Of a stretch of 64,000 nucleotides of DNA, positions 30,610 through 40,859 are shown in pieces. Origin of the DNA: Afipia sp. Root123D2. Its GTDB lineage: Bacteria; Pseudomonadota; Alphaproteobacteria; Rhizobiales; Xanthobacteraceae. The notes below the pieces were generated by a model, which worked only from the letters and a program-made list of their open reading frames with translations, did no database searches and had not been told where the DNA came from. Numbering within the stretch: the first letter of the stretch is position 1; the number at the start of each line of letters is the position of its first letter. The stretch is taken from positions 1,483,838-1,547,837 of the forward strand of contig NZ_LMDP01000001.1 of NCBI RefSeq assembly GCF_001425835.1. Reading direction: 5' to 3'. The translations under genes and the position numbers were made by a program.

Positions 30610-31455
30610 TTATGGGGCGGACGCCCGGTGGGCAACCCCTTTCAGGTGCTGCAACGAGGCTCCAGCGAGCGGCTCGATTGTACCATTCGGGCGGATTGTA
30701 AATACCAGCCGTCGGGCGGCGAACCAGTAACGAACCGCCATTGCGCCGACAATGCCGACCAGCGCGCCGCCGACCACATCGCTTGGGTGATGGGCAAGAA
30801 GCGCTATCCGCGTCAGGGCGATGATGACCGCGTAGGCCCACATTGCACCGCGCAGACGGGGCCACACCGCAGACATCGCGAAGGCCAGCGCGAAGGCGGC
30901 GTTGGCGTGCCCCGATGGAAAACTCGCATAGGCTTCCGTCCAGGCGAAATGGGAGTAATTGAAGGGATCAGCATGGCCGCCGACGAACGGCCGTGCGCGC
31001 CCCACAATACCCTTGATGACCTCGCCAGCAAGCATCGGCACCAGAACCGCGAAAAACACGAACTGAATACGCGTTCCGAATCCGATCAGGATTCCCGCTC
31101 TATTCCCCCGCGCGGCGGACGCGAGCGCCAGCGCCGCAATCATCGTCATGAACAAGGCCCAGAGAATGTAACTCGCCTTGCCGAAAGCCGTGAGAATATG
31201 CAGCGGCCACAGGCTCGCGGTGCCACGCGGCGGCATCGCCACAATAGCGGTAACATCGAAGGTGTACATCAACGCTGCAATCGCCACGGCGAGGGCTGCG
31301 GTCAACGCCAACCAATGCCGGGCCTGCCGACGACGGGCTTCCGCGCGGCGTGAATGCGACGGCGGTCGCACAAGCCTGGCCATTGAGCGCCAGCCGAGCA
31401 CCGCTGCCCGGCTCATGTAAGTCTCCGGCAAAGGATGACCTACATTCGCGGCCAT
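30610..31455 (-). CDS. PAP2-family membrane phosphatase
   Basis: A 281-residue integral membrane phosphatase with about six helices. The three catalytic motifs are intact: KGIVGRARP, ASFPSGHANAA, and TRIALLAHHPSDVVGG (R...H-x3-D). The start MAANVGHPLPETYM leaves one base after the ArnT-like gene's stop. PAP2 enzymes of this type dephosphorylate undecaprenyl pyrophosphate or lipid A. In this cluster, recycling of the polyprenyl carrier or lipid A dephosphorylation (LpxE/LpxF-like) are both plausible. Confidence 0.85.
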   Translation of the reverse strand: MAANVGHPLPETYMSRAAVLGWRSMARLVRPPSHSRRAEARRRQARHWLALTAALAVAIAALMYTFDVTAIVAMPPRGTASLWPLHILTAFGKASYILWALFMTMIAALALASAARGNRAGILIGFGTRIQFVFFAVLVPMLAGEVIKGIVGRARPFVGGHADPFNYSHFAWTEAYASFPSGHANAAFALAFAMSAVWPRLRGAMWAYAVIIALTRIALLAHHPSDVVGGALVGIVGAMAVRYWFAARRLVFTIRPNGTIEPLAGASLQHLKGVAHRASAP

Positions 31456-31456
31456 A

Positions 31457-33205
31457 TCATTTCGTGCCTTCGGAGGTGAACACCGCAACGGAGACGGAGC
31501 GTCCCCGCGAGAAGTTGAACCCTTCGACGCGCGTCGTCAGCGAATAACGTAGTCCGATGGTCTCCGCGCGTTGGGCGAAGGCCTTCTCCTCACGCCACTC
31601 CACCAGCGCGAAACGGCAGCTTCCTTTCTGCAGAAAGTCCGCCGCGCCCGATCCGTTGGTGAGCAACGTCGACGTTCCGGCCATGAATACCAGGCTGGGC
31701 TCGTGATAGCCGGCGGCGGCTGCAAGGGGGCCGACGCACTCGACGCTGCGGAGCGCGCGGGCAATTTGGACACTGGGAAACAGCGGTGCCAGCGACGGCA
31801 GCACGACCCCATAGATGCATACGCTCAAACAGAAAGACGCAGCAATTCCGTTAAGCAACGACCGCTCGGCGTGTTCGTCGTCATACAGCCACCATGCGAA
31901 CAAGCCGAAAATCATAGCTCCGGCGGCGAATGGCCACGCGATGAATTCCGGCTGTAACAGCAGCGAGATTGCCCCGACGATGACGCCGACCGACAGGATA
32001 GCCGGCACCGCGAACCACCACGCCGCGCCGCGTACGATCCATGGCGAGCGCGACAGCACTTTGCGCTCCAGCGCGCCGACGATCAGGATTGCGATTGCGG
32101 GATAAAGCGGCAGCACGTAGTGCGGCAGCTTGGTGATGACGATCTCAAAAACGATCCACGACGGCACCAGCCACGCCAGCAGGAACTGCGCGCCCGGCTC
32201 GCGTTTCGCGCGCCAGATCGCGGGTGCGGCCATGCCGGCCATCGCCGCGCCCGGCCAGAATGTCAGCCAGAACAGCACGAAATATGTACCGGGCGGCGCA
32301 CCGTGCGACTCTTGCGGGCTTGTCAGTTTGCTCAGCATGTCGCCGCCGAGCGAATTGGCGAAAAAGCTTTCGCCGGATTTGAGGAAAATGGCGACGAACC
32401 ACGGCAGCACCAGCACCAGCGTCCATAGCACGCCCCATACCGGCCGCAGACGCCACAGCCATTCCACCGAACGATCGAGGATCGCCAGTGCGACAACGGT
32501 CAGTGCCACGAACATCAGGATCAGCGGGCCCTTGAGCAGAATTCCGCCGGCCAGCGCCGTCCAGAAGATCGCCGCCAACGCCCACGACGGACGTGGTGAC
32601 ACGTCTCCGCGCTGCCATGACAGGTAGACGCGCGCCATTGCCCCCATCACTGCAGTGGTGGTCAGGAGCAGCATCGCATCGGTTTTGGCCAGTCGCCCCT
32701 CGACCCCGAGCAGGATCGAACTGCACATCACAAGGCCGGCAATCACCGCGCCTCGCCGGCTGACAAATCCGAGAGCAGTCCAGTAGGTCAGCAGCACCGC
32801 GCCGATCGCGCCGATCAGGGACGGCACCCGATAGAGCCAGATTCGCAGCTGGGCGCGCGGCACACCGAGTTTCGACGCGGTTTCGACCGCGGCCGCCTGT
32901 AGCCAGTAGATGCCAACGGGCTTCTTATAACGGACCTCATCCTGGAAGCGGATATCGACCGGATCGCCGCTTTCGACCATCTGTTTGGTGGCTTGCGCGA
33001 AGCGGGCCTCGTCGCGATCAATCGGCGGGATATTGAAAAAACCCGGCAGGATGAACAGCGCGCCGCAGATCACCAGAAACACGATCGGGCGAATTCGGCC
33101 GGCGGCAACGAAATCCAGCAAGCGCACCAGCACCTGCCCCGGGTTTTTTGCCTCGGCCGGCTCACGTGGCGCGCCAAATCGCGGTTGTTGAAAGGTTTCA
33201 GCCAT
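31457..33205 (-). CDS. ArnT-like GT83 membrane glycosyltransferase
   Basis: A 582-residue GT-C fold glycosyltransferase with about 12 membrane helices. The first periplasmic loop carries PPIDRDEARFAQATKQM with the catalytic Asp-Glu, then RYKKPVGIYWLQ, matching PMT/ArnT-family proteins that move a sugar from a polyprenyl-phosphate donor to lipid A or another envelope acceptor. VEGRLAKTDAMLL and ITKLPHYVLPLYPA are further family blocks. It is cotranscribed with the PAP2 phosphatase, and the GT2 gene that could supply its donor is 0.9 kb downstream. The acceptor and sugar are not determined by sequence. Confidence 0.87.
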   Translation of the reverse strand: MAETFQQPRFGAPREPAEAKNPGQVLVRLLDFVAAGRIRPIVFLVICGALFILPGFFNIPPIDRDEARFAQATKQMVESGDPVDIRFQDEVRYKKPVGIYWLQAAAVETASKLGVPRAQLRIWLYRVPSLIGAIGAVLLTYWTALGFVSRRGAVIAGLVMCSSILLGVEGRLAKTDAMLLLTTTAVMGAMARVYLSWQRGDVSPRPSWALAAIFWTALAGGILLKGPLILMFVALTVVALAILDRSVEWLWRLRPVWGVLWTLVLVLPWFVAIFLKSGESFFANSLGGDMLSKLTSPQESHGAPPGTYFVLFWLTFWPGAAMAGMAAPAIWRAKREPGAQFLLAWLVPSWIVFEIVITKLPHYVLPLYPAIAILIVGALERKVLSRSPWIVRGAAWWFAVPAILSVGVIVGAISLLLQPEFIAWPFAAGAMIFGLFAWWLYDDEHAERSLLNGIAASFCLSVCIYGVVLPSLAPLFPSVQIARALRSVECVGPLAAAAGYHEPSLVFMAGTSTLLTNGSGAADFLQKGSCRFALVEWREEKAFAQRAETIGLRYSLTTRVEGFNFSRGRSVSVAVFTSEGTK

Positions 33206-33255
33206 CGGTTCCGCATACGATGAAACCGTTAGGGCGACAACCGGTTAGACCGGTT

Positions 33256-35388
33256 CTATTGAATTCTTACGACAACTGTGTCCGCCGCGCCCGTCGCATC
33301 CATCACGGTCAATCTGACAAACCCTTTTCCCGGCGGTTTGACCATCCGTTGCCGGCGGCTGTCGATCTCACCGACCGAAATCCCGTTGACCAGCATGGTC
33401 ATCGGAAGTTCACCGCCGGCCACTTTCACAGGCAGTGGCAGCAGGGTTGTTTCACTTTCGGACACCATGTCGGACGCATCGATCCGCGACCCGTTCAACG
33501 GGAACTGGATTTTGAGCGGCTGCTCGCCGCCAGTCCGGAGCAAATCGCCAGCCGGCCTGAATCGCCGTAACGGCAGCGGCAGCTTGGTGTTGCTGGCAAC
33601 CAGGGTTCCTCGGGGGGCTCTGGCGAGCGGCAATGGCAGTTTGCCGGTGCGGGCAAAGGCATCAAAAAGGATCGGCGCGGCGGCCGTCCGGCCCAATTGA
33701 CCGGGCACCGGAACGCCGTCCGCGCGCCCGACCCAGACCCCGATCGCGTAACGGCCATCGAAGCCGACCGACCAGGCGTCCCGGTAGCCATAACTGGTGC
33801 CGGTCTTGAAGGCGATGCGATGACGCGGGGCATTCAATGGCGGGGGCGTTCCAAGCAAAACGTTCCCAACCTGCCAGGCAGCCGAAGGGTCCAGAAGACG
33901 GCGGAAGTCCGGTTCGCTTCCGTGGCCGGTGCGGGCGATCTCGCGCAACGGCACGGTGCTGCCCAGCCGCGCCAGCCCCGCGTACAGCTGAACAAGATCC
34001 GACAGCGTAATACCGACCCCGCCGAGCCCCATCGCCAGTCCTGGCGCTTCGTCCTTCGGCAGGATCAACTCCGCGCCCGCCTGCTTGATCCGTGCCGATA
34101 ACCGGCTTGAGCCGACGCGGTCGAGCAATGCGATGGCGGGAACGTTGAGCGACATTTGCAGCGCATGGCGCACGGTAACCGTGCCTTGGAACTTCATATC
34201 GAAGTTCTCCGGTGCATAATTGCCGTAACGCGACGGCCGGTCGTCGATCAGACTTTCGGGATTCACGAACCCGTCCTCGAAGGCAAGGCCGTAGATGAAC
34301 GGTTTAAGCGTCGATCCGGGCGAGCGCACCGCGCGCGTCATGTCCACCTGCCCTGCCCGGCGCTCATCGAAATAGTCAGGCGAACCAATATGGGCGATCA
34401 CTTCGCCGGTCGCATGGTCAACAACAAGAATCCCGACCGAAATGTCCGGGCCCATCGCTGCCGCGCGATCGTGAGCGAGAGTTTCAAGCGAGCGTTGAAT
34501 GGTGGAGTCCAGCGTCAACTGGATCGCCGGTCGATTTTTCAGGATCGAGATGGCTCGGTCGGTCGAGTGCGGAGCAAGTATCGGCATCTGCTGGCGCAAG
34601 CGCGGCACGGGCATCCGCATCGCGCGGGCTGCATCCTCATTCGAGATTTGTCCTTCCTCGACCATCCGTCGCAACACGCGGTCGCGCGCAACTCGCGCGA
34701 CGTCGGGATGACGGTCCAGACGGCGTCTCTCCGGCGATTGGGGAAGCGCGACCAACAGCGCGGATTCGGCAAGCGACAGCCGCTTTGGCTCCTTGCCAAA
34801 GTAGGCCAGCGATGCCGCGCGCACGCCTTCCAGATTTCCGCCGAACGGCGCCAGCATCAGATAGAGGTCAAGGATTTCATCCTTGCTGAGCTGGCGCTCG
34901 AGTTCGACGGCGCGAACGATCTGATGCAGCTTCGCGTAAACGGAGCGTTGTTGCCGCGGCTCCATCAGCCGCGCCAACTGCATTGTGATCGTCGACCCGC
35001 CGGACACGATGTGGCCGCGCGTCACGAGTTGCAGCGCTGCCCGGCCCAGCGCCAGCGGATCGACGCCGTGATGCGACCGGAAGCGCTGATCCTCATAGGC
35101 GAGCAGCAGGCCGATATAGCGCGGATCCACGTCGGTCCTGGCATCGACCGGCAGCCGCCACCGGCCATCTGCCATCGCATAGGCGCGCAGCAGTTTGCCG
35201 TGCCGATCGACCACGGTGATCGAGCCGCGCCTCGCGTGCTCCAGCGGCAGCGGCGGGAGCGAGATCACCCAGGCCGCGAACACACCGGTGACGGCGAGAC
35301 ACATCGCGGCGAAAGCAATTCCCGCAATTTTGACGCGCCGCCAGCGTCGCGAGCCATTGGCCGGCGCTATGGTCGCTGACGCCGTCAT
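33256..35388 (-). CDS. pbpC: Penicillin-binding protein 1C (bifunctional transglycosylase/transpeptidase-like)
   Basis: A 710-residue class A PBP. An N-terminal TM (KIAGIAFAAMCLAVTGVFAAW) is followed by the GT51 transglycosylase domain, with catalytic Glu in YEDQRFRSHHGVD near residue 91 and GGSTITMQLARL near 125. The penicillin-binding domain then has the serine motif STLKPF near 357 and KTGTSYGYRDAW near 525. The last 100 residues form the PBP1C-specific C-terminal beta domain. Its ATG overlaps the stop of the alpha-2-macroglobulin gene. That pairing is conserved in many bacteria and suggests periplasmic defence and wall repair are linked. Confidence 0.95.
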   Translation of the reverse strand: MTASATIAPANGSRRWRRVKIAGIAFAAMCLAVTGVFAAWVISLPPLPLEHARRGSITVVDRHGKLLRAYAMADGRWRLPVDARTDVDPRYIGLLLAYEDQRFRSHHGVDPLALGRAALQLVTRGHIVSGGSTITMQLARLMEPRQQRSVYAKLHQIVRAVELERQLSKDEILDLYLMLAPFGGNLEGVRAASLAYFGKEPKRLSLAESALLVALPQSPERRRLDRHPDVARVARDRVLRRMVEEGQISNEDAARAMRMPVPRLRQQMPILAPHSTDRAISILKNRPAIQLTLDSTIQRSLETLAHDRAAAMGPDISVGILVVDHATGEVIAHIGSPDYFDERRAGQVDMTRAVRSPGSTLKPFIYGLAFEDGFVNPESLIDDRPSRYGNYAPENFDMKFQGTVTVRHALQMSLNVPAIALLDRVGSSRLSARIKQAGAELILPKDEAPGLAMGLGGVGITLSDLVQLYAGLARLGSTVPLREIARTGHGSEPDFRRLLDPSAAWQVGNVLLGTPPPLNAPRHRIAFKTGTSYGYRDAWSVGFDGRYAIGVWVGRADGVPVPGQLGRTAAAPILFDAFARTGKLPLPLARAPRGTLVASNTKLPLPLRRFRPAGDLLRTGGEQPLKIQFPLNGSRIDASDMVSESETTLLPLPVKVAGGELPMTMLVNGISVGEIDSRRQRMVKPPGKGFVRLTVMDATGAADTVVVRIQ

Positions 35389-38300
35389 TTCGCCGGCCGC
35401 ACCTCGGCGGACCCGGTATTGGTTCGGCCGTAGCGCGACGGATTGTACATATCTTCGACATAGGCTTGCGGGAGTACGTATTTGCCGGGCGACACCGCGC
35501 GAACGACATAGGCCAGGGTGAATACAGCCTTGTCCTTGCGCGTCCGGTCGATCGATGCACTGAAACGATCGTCACGAAACTCGGTGTGCTCCGGCTCCGC
35601 GCCGTCCTCGATCCAGTCCAACGTACCCGCGTCGCCGGACGACACGAGGTTTGGATTGTCGATCTCCAGCCCCGCGGGCAGATAATCCACCACCATGATG
35701 TGACCGAACTCCGGCTTGGCTTCGGTGACGGTCAGCACGACGGCGAACCGGTCGTTCTGCTTCGCCTTCGATGGATCGGCGGGTTTGCCGTCGAGCGTGA
35801 AATAGTTGCGCTCGATCTTGAAGCCGTTCGAGGTTGCGGGCTCAGGCACCACCGGTGCACCGGCGACCGAAATCACCGCCTGCACCGGCGTTTCGCCGGT
35901 GTTGACGATGGTGATCGGCTTCGCCGCAATCTCTGCCGCCTTTTCACTGCGATAGAGCGCACTCTTGACCGGAGCACCGTTGACAGTGAGCGAAACTGCA
36001 TTGGCTTCCTTGGCGAGCGCGCGGGCGGCCAGCACCAGCCACGCATTCTCCTGCGTCGACGTATACGGCGTCAGGTCGCGAGCGGCCTCGACACGCTGCA
36101 CCGCCATTGTGAGTGTCGCACGCGGTGCATTGCCCTCGCTGGCAAGCGAGACCAAAGCCGCAGCGTCACGCAGAGATGAGCCGTAATCGGTCCGGCCGAA
36201 TTCGAGTGTCGGCTTGGGTGCAAGGCTTTCGACTGCCGCCGAATACACCCGTTCGGCGCGGGTGCGGTCTCCGACCAACGCCAGCGCCGCTGCGAGCTGG
36301 GCTTTCGCGATCGGGGTCGCAATGTTGTTCAGCTTGGTGTCGGCAAGATAGCGCAAGTCTCCAATTGGCGCAGCGCCGTTCCGGGCCAGAACGTAGAGAC
36401 CGTAGGCGAGATCGCGGCCGCCGTCCTTCTCCGGCTCGTTGGCATTGACCACCGAATTGCGGATGCGGTCGAGTGCCGAACGGAACAGGACATCCGGCAC
36501 CGCGAAGCCTTTCTCACGTGCGCGGGTCAGGAAGTCGGTGACATAAGCATCGAGCCAGGCATCTTCGCCGCCTGCCGACCAAAGGCCGAACGATCCGTTC
36601 GAGCCTTGCCGCGCCAGCAGCCGATCGATGGCATCCTTGATCCGCTGATCGACGGCGGTGTCCATCGCCAGGTGAGCTTCCGCCGCAAGATCGTTGACGT
36701 AGAGCAGCGGCATCGCGCGGCTGGTGATCTGCTCGGAGCATCCGAATGGATAGCGATCCAGTGCCTTGAGAATGGTGGCGGCGTCGAGCGCGGTCGATAG
36801 CCCGACCGACATCGACACCCCTCCTGTGCCCGGCACGAGATCGGAGAACATATCCGACGTCAGCGTCAGGCTCTCGCCTTTCGCCAGCGTGCGGATTGAT
36901 CGCCGCGCCAGAATTTGCGTGGCCGGCTTGAGGTCGAGCGCATAGTGCCGCGCCAGCGTCAGGCCGTTCGGACCTGTAATGCTGACGTCGAGCTGACCTG
37001 CCCCTGCACCTGCCGCATCGATCGCAAGTGCGACCGAGCTACGCTGTTTCGCGGCCAGACGCATCGTCGTCGCCGGATTGCCTGTCAGCTTCACCGGCCC
37101 CGAGGCCTTGACGCTGATCACGTAATCGCCCGCCGCGCCTTCGACATTGTCGAGATCGAGGTTCATCGTGCCGCGGTCGCCGTTCAGGAGGAAACGCGGC
37201 ACCGTCGCTGTCAGCACCACCGGGTCGCGGATCGTGACATCCGTGTCGGCGCGGCCGACCTTGGTTGCGGTCCACGCCACGGCCATCAGTCGCGCGGTCC
37301 CGGCAAATTCCGGAATGTCGAAGGTGACATTGGCGGCGCCGTCGGCGCCGACCGTGACGATTCCGCAATAGAGCGCCAGCGGCTTCTGCGCCGGAGGACT
37401 GCCCTGCAACTCGGCGGCCGCACTGTCGCCACCGGTGCGAATCTGGCCGCGCGTGCCCTGCATGCCGTCGATCAGTTGTCCGTAGAGATCACGGATTTCG
37501 GTCGTGAGCTGACGCTGTCCGAGATAATAGTCGTCCGGAGCCGGCGGCTTGTAGTTGGTCAGGTTAAGGATGCCGACATCAACGGCGGCGATCACGATCT
37601 TGGCGTCCTCGCCCGGGCTGATGCCGTCGATTTTCACCGGCAGCGTCAGACGTGTATCGGGCCGGATCAATGCTGGTGGCGTGAGGCTCACCCTCAGCGT
37701 GCGCTCGGCCTTGTCGATGCCGAACCATTTCAAGCCGATCGCGCGGCCCGGCATTCGTTTCGCGGCCTCGTCGAGCGGACGGCGCAAGGTCGCCACCACA
37801 TAAGCGCCGGTGCCCCAATCCTTGCCGACGGCGACGCCGACCTTGTTGGGGCCGGCCTTGACGTTGGCGGACTGCGTTGTCAGCAGCCGGTCACCGACCA
37901 CGTTGACCGTCAGCAACCCTTCGGTGCGCGCGTTGACCGACACGGTCATGGTGTCGCCGGAACTGTACTCCGGCTTGTCGATCGACGTCTCCAGCAGGTC
38001 GGGCGTATCGGCGCTGCCGTCAGAGTACCAGCCGACGTCGAACTGCACGGACGTCAGCGGGCCGTCAGCCTCGGTCGATTTGACGTCTAACCGATAGCGG
38101 CCGGGCTGAGGCGCGACGTCGATCCGGGCCGGTTTGTCGGCAGCGATGGTAATCTCGCCATCGGCCACCCGCTTGCTCGACTTCACCGGCTCGTAGTCCC
38201 ACGACGAGCCCTGGCGGTACCACTGATAACGCGACTCCAGCTTGAGCAACTCGTAGCGGAGCCCACCGCGCGCCAGTGATGTGCCGTCGGGCGCGACGAA

Positions 38301-40604
38301 AATGACATCGAACTTGGCCGGGTCGCCCTCTGCAACGTTCTTGTCGGCGAACAGAGGTTTGACGCCGATCATCGCATCCTTCGGAGCGACCGGAAGGGTC
38401 AGCTGGCGTTCGACCGCGCGTCCGCCGCTTTCGACCATGCGGATGAAGATCTGGGCTTCCTGCGGCCGGGTGGCAGACGGTGGCTTGGCGAGGCTGACCT
38501 TGACGGTCGCCTTGCCGTTGGCGTCGGCCTCCGGCAGGTCTTCTATCGGGGTCCGCTCGTTGCTGGCGGTTTCATCGTCGACCACGCCGAACTGGTATCC
38601 GGCATAGCCGGGACGGCCGGATGCCGGCGTCACCAGCATGTCGCCTTCGAGTTGCAGGCCGGAGGCGGGGGCGCCGTAAAGGAAGCGGCCAGCGACTTCA
38701 AGTTCTACAGGAATATCTGCATTAATGTGCTTTGCGTTGGTTTTAATATCAAATTCAATCCGATCTGGGACGTAATCCTCGACCATGAAGGTGGTTTCCC
38801 CGACCGCATGGCCCTTCGGGTCAGTGAATGCGCGAACTCTCCAGGTACCAGTCGGAACCGCTGAATTGAGCGGCAGGGTTAGACTGCGGCCGCCGGCTCC
38901 TTGATCGGGAACCATCGCGCGGCGGAATTCAACGCCATCCGGCCTCTCGACCACCAGCGTGAGCGGTGCCCCGGCGACCGCCTTGCCCTGCCCGTCGCGC
39001 AGCAGCGCTGTCAGATAGACGGTTTCACCGGAGCGATAGACGCCGCGTTCAGCGTAGACAAAAGCGTCCGGCCCGGCTGGAACGGTCCGGCCCGAAACGC
39101 CGCGATCGCTCATATCGAAGGCGCTCGATTTCAGATTCAGGAAGGCGTAGTCGCCCTTGCCGGCGGACACCGACAACAGCGCCGGCGATTGTCCCCCCTC
39201 GCCGCGCGCAAGGCCGGCCTCGAACGCCACATGTCCGGCGCTGTCGGTCTTCTTGGTCGCGAGGATTTCGTTGTTGCGGGCGACCAGCCGGACTTCAGCG
39301 CCGGAGACGGCCGCCGTCGTCGCCAGCGAGTTGGCGAAAACATGGATGCCGTCATTGCCGGAAAATGCCGTCAGGCCGAGATCGGAAACGATGAACCACT
39401 GGGTCGCCAACGATCCTGAGTCGTCATTCGCGGACGATCCTGGTCCCTTCGGCGCGGCGGTCATCACGTAGACGCCGGGCTGCATTTCGCCGACCGCCTG
39501 ATCGACCGGAAACGCCGTCGTCACATCGGCATTCAATGTCTGCTCGGTGGCGACCTGACCGCTCCAGACCTTCACACCCTTTTCGCCGCCCAAGTCCGTC
39601 AGGTCATAACGCGACAGGCTACGCTGGAAATCGCTACCGAGCACGGTGTTGATCAGGTTGCGGTCGCCGATCCGGAAGATGTCGATAGCGACGGCGGGCG
39701 TATTGACGCTGACCAGCGGGATGCCGCGCTGGCCGGTGCGCGGCAGGACATAGGCGCGGCCGGTGAAGCGGACCAGCGGCTTGCGGTCACGGACATAGAT
39801 GTTGAACTCGGCCGACTTCGGCAGGGTTTCTTTCACGGTTGATGGCAGGCCGGCGCGCAAATGGATGTTGTAACGCTCGCCGTGCTTGAGACCCTCGACG
39901 CACAGTTGTTTGTCTTCGGAGGTCAGCGCCGGCCTGTCAGTATCGGCCAGTGTCAGGAAAGGCGAGAAATCGGCTCGTTTCGCGAGGTCTTCCGAGAACA
40001 CGAAGCACGCACGTGGCGATGCGGAGTCCGAGTCGACTGTGTAGTCCAGCAGCCTGAATCCGTGGTCAGTACGGACTTTCTCGTATTCCACTCGCACATC
40101 GGCGACTTCGCGCTGGTCGAGCGACAGCCGCAGCGTATCCAGCGCCGGACGCCACAGGCGCCGTTCTACGAACGAACGGCCCAGAACTGCCAGAGCATCG
40201 GCCTCGGCGTCAGACGTCGTCGCGCGCTGATAGGCGATGTAGGCCGCGGTAGAGGCGCGCTCCCGCAGGAAAGTCTGCTCGCGGGCGTTGGCCGGTTTGA
40301 TCCGGAAAATCGTTCGCGCCAGCGTCAGCCAGTTGCCGCTGTCGTTCGGTGCCACCGTTGCGACCTGCCCTAGCAGTTGAAGTCCGGTGCGGTAATCGCC
40401 CTTCCTGAACGCGGTGTCGGCGTCGGTCTTGAGCGTGGCGGCTGATTTTGACACCACCCCGGCCTCGGTCTTGATCTGGGCTTCGAGCCGGATCGCGGAA
40501 TCGGCCAGATCGTCACGCTTGAATGCCTTGTCGGCAGCCTGGGCCGAAACGAGACCAACCGCGAGCGCGGCGCAAATGGCGACGGCGCGTACCAGACCGA
40601 TCAT
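35385..40604 (-). CDS. Bacterial alpha-2-macroglobulin (thioester-containing)
   Basis: A 1739-residue periplasmic protein of the YfhM/ECAM type, a bait-and-trap protease inhibitor thought to protect the cell when the outer membrane is breached. The start MIGLVRAVAICAAL has AGGGAG six bases upstream. MG-type beta domains fill the N-terminal two thirds. The thioester site FGCSEQIT (C-x-E-Q) lies near residue 1288, followed by alpha-helical TED repeats and a C-terminal receptor-like domain. The signal peptide ends in SAQA with no lipobox, so unlike E. coli YfhM it is predicted to be soluble or otherwise anchored. It is translationally coupled to pbpC. Confidence 0.93.
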   Translation of the reverse strand: MIGLVRAVAICAALAVGLVSAQAADKAFKRDDLADSAIRLEAQIKTEAGVVSKSAATLKTDADTAFRKGDYRTGLQLLGQVATVAPNDSGNWLTLARTIFRIKPANAREQTFLRERASTAAYIAYQRATTSDAEADALAVLGRSFVERRLWRPALDTLRLSLDQREVADVRVEYEKVRTDHGFRLLDYTVDSDSASPRACFVFSEDLAKRADFSPFLTLADTDRPALTSEDKQLCVEGLKHGERYNIHLRAGLPSTVKETLPKSAEFNIYVRDRKPLVRFTGRAYVLPRTGQRGIPLVSVNTPAVAIDIFRIGDRNLINTVLGSDFQRSLSRYDLTDLGGEKGVKVWSGQVATEQTLNADVTTAFPVDQAVGEMQPGVYVMTAAPKGPGSSANDDSGSLATQWFIVSDLGLTAFSGNDGIHVFANSLATTAAVSGAEVRLVARNNEILATKKTDSAGHVAFEAGLARGEGGQSPALLSVSAGKGDYAFLNLKSSAFDMSDRGVSGRTVPAGPDAFVYAERGVYRSGETVYLTALLRDGQGKAVAGAPLTLVVERPDGVEFRRAMVPDQGAGGRSLTLPLNSAVPTGTWRVRAFTDPKGHAVGETTFMVEDYVPDRIEFDIKTNAKHINADIPVELEVAGRFLYGAPASGLQLEGDMLVTPASGRPGYAGYQFGVVDDETASNERTPIEDLPEADANGKATVKVSLAKPPSATRPQEAQIFIRMVESGGRAVERQLTLPVAPKDAMIGVKPLFADKNVAEGDPAKFDVIFVAPDGTSLARGGLRYELLKLESRYQWYRQGSSWDYEPVKSSKRVADGEITIAADKPARIDVAPQPGRYRLDVKSTEADGPLTSVQFDVGWYSDGSADTPDLLETSIDKPEYSSGDTMTVSVNARTEGLLTVNVVGDRLLTTQSANVKAGPNKVGVAVGKDWGTGAYVVATLRRPLDEAAKRMPGRAIGLKWFGIDKAERTLRVSLTPPALIRPDTRLTLPVKIDGISPGEDAKIVIAAVDVGILNLTNYKPPAPDDYYLGQRQLTTEIRDLYGQLIDGMQGTRGQIRTGGDSAAAELQGSPPAQKPLALYCGIVTVGADGAANVTFDIPEFAGTARLMAVAWTATKVGRADTDVTIRDPVVLTATVPRFLLNGDRGTMNLDLDNVEGAAGDYVISVKASGPVKLTGNPATTMRLAAKQRSSVALAIDAAGAGAGQLDVSITGPNGLTLARHYALDLKPATQILARRSIRTLAKGESLTLTSDMFSDLVPGTGGVSMSVGLSTALDAATILKALDRYPFGCSEQITSRAMPLLYVNDLAAEAHLAMDTAVDQRIKDAIDRLLARQGSNGSFGLWSAGGEDAWLDAYVTDFLTRAREKGFAVPDVLFRSALDRIRNSVVNANEPEKDGGRDLAYGLYVLARNGAAPIGDLRYLADTKLNNIATPIAKAQLAAALALVGDRTRAERVYSAAVESLAPKPTLEFGRTDYGSSLRDAAALVSLASEGNAPRATLTMAVQRVEAARDLTPYTSTQENAWLVLAARALAKEANAVSLTVNGAPVKSALYRSEKAAEIAAKPITIVNTGETPVQAVISVAGAPVVPEPATSNGFKIERNYFTLDGKPADPSKAKQNDRFAVVLTVTEAKPEFGHIMVVDYLPAGLEIDNPNLVSSGDAGTLDWIEDGAEPEHTEFRDDRFSASIDRTRKDKAVFTLAYVVRAVSPGKYVLPQAYVEDMYNPSRYGRTNTGSAEVRPAK

Positions 40605-40806
40605 GGTGAACTCCCTGCCCGGCAGTCGACCGCTGCCGTGAATTCCAAGAAATGCGTGAATCGTGACGGACTCAAGGCTATCCGGCTGCCCTGGCTCCGC
40701 CACCCGTGCCGGACGACTTTACGAGCGCAAGCGCCGAAGACAACGGCGCTCCACCGTTAGTCTGCCGGGCGAGCAGTTCGGTTCAATCCGCGGGGCTGGA
40801 AAGGGG

Positions 40807-40826
40807 ATGGCGATCCCAGCAGGATT
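40807..40826. repeat. attL core (20-bp direct repeat)
   Basis: The sequence atggcgatcccagcaggatt is identical to the right-hand copy at 51972-51991. The flanking bases differ on both sides, so the identity is exactly 20 bp. Read on the minus strand it is the end of the tRNA T-arm, the acceptor 3' strand and CCA. Confidence 0.95.
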
Positions 40827-40859
40827 GATTGATTTCAATGATTACAGACACTTAAGACG

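Noticed and set aside
33239..33255. Intrinsic terminator after pbpC (AACCGGT-TAG-ACCGGTT)
   Set aside because: The palindrome is perfect but short and no T-tract follows on the minus strand; left unassigned.
34156..35379. 407-residue plus-strand open frame
   Set aside because: It is antisense to pbpC, low in hydrophobic periodicity and rich in Arg/His as expected for the complement of a GC-rich gene; no family resemblance.
36915..38090. 391-residue plus-strand open frame
   Set aside because: Antisense shadow of the alpha-2-macroglobulin gene, with the same compositional signs.
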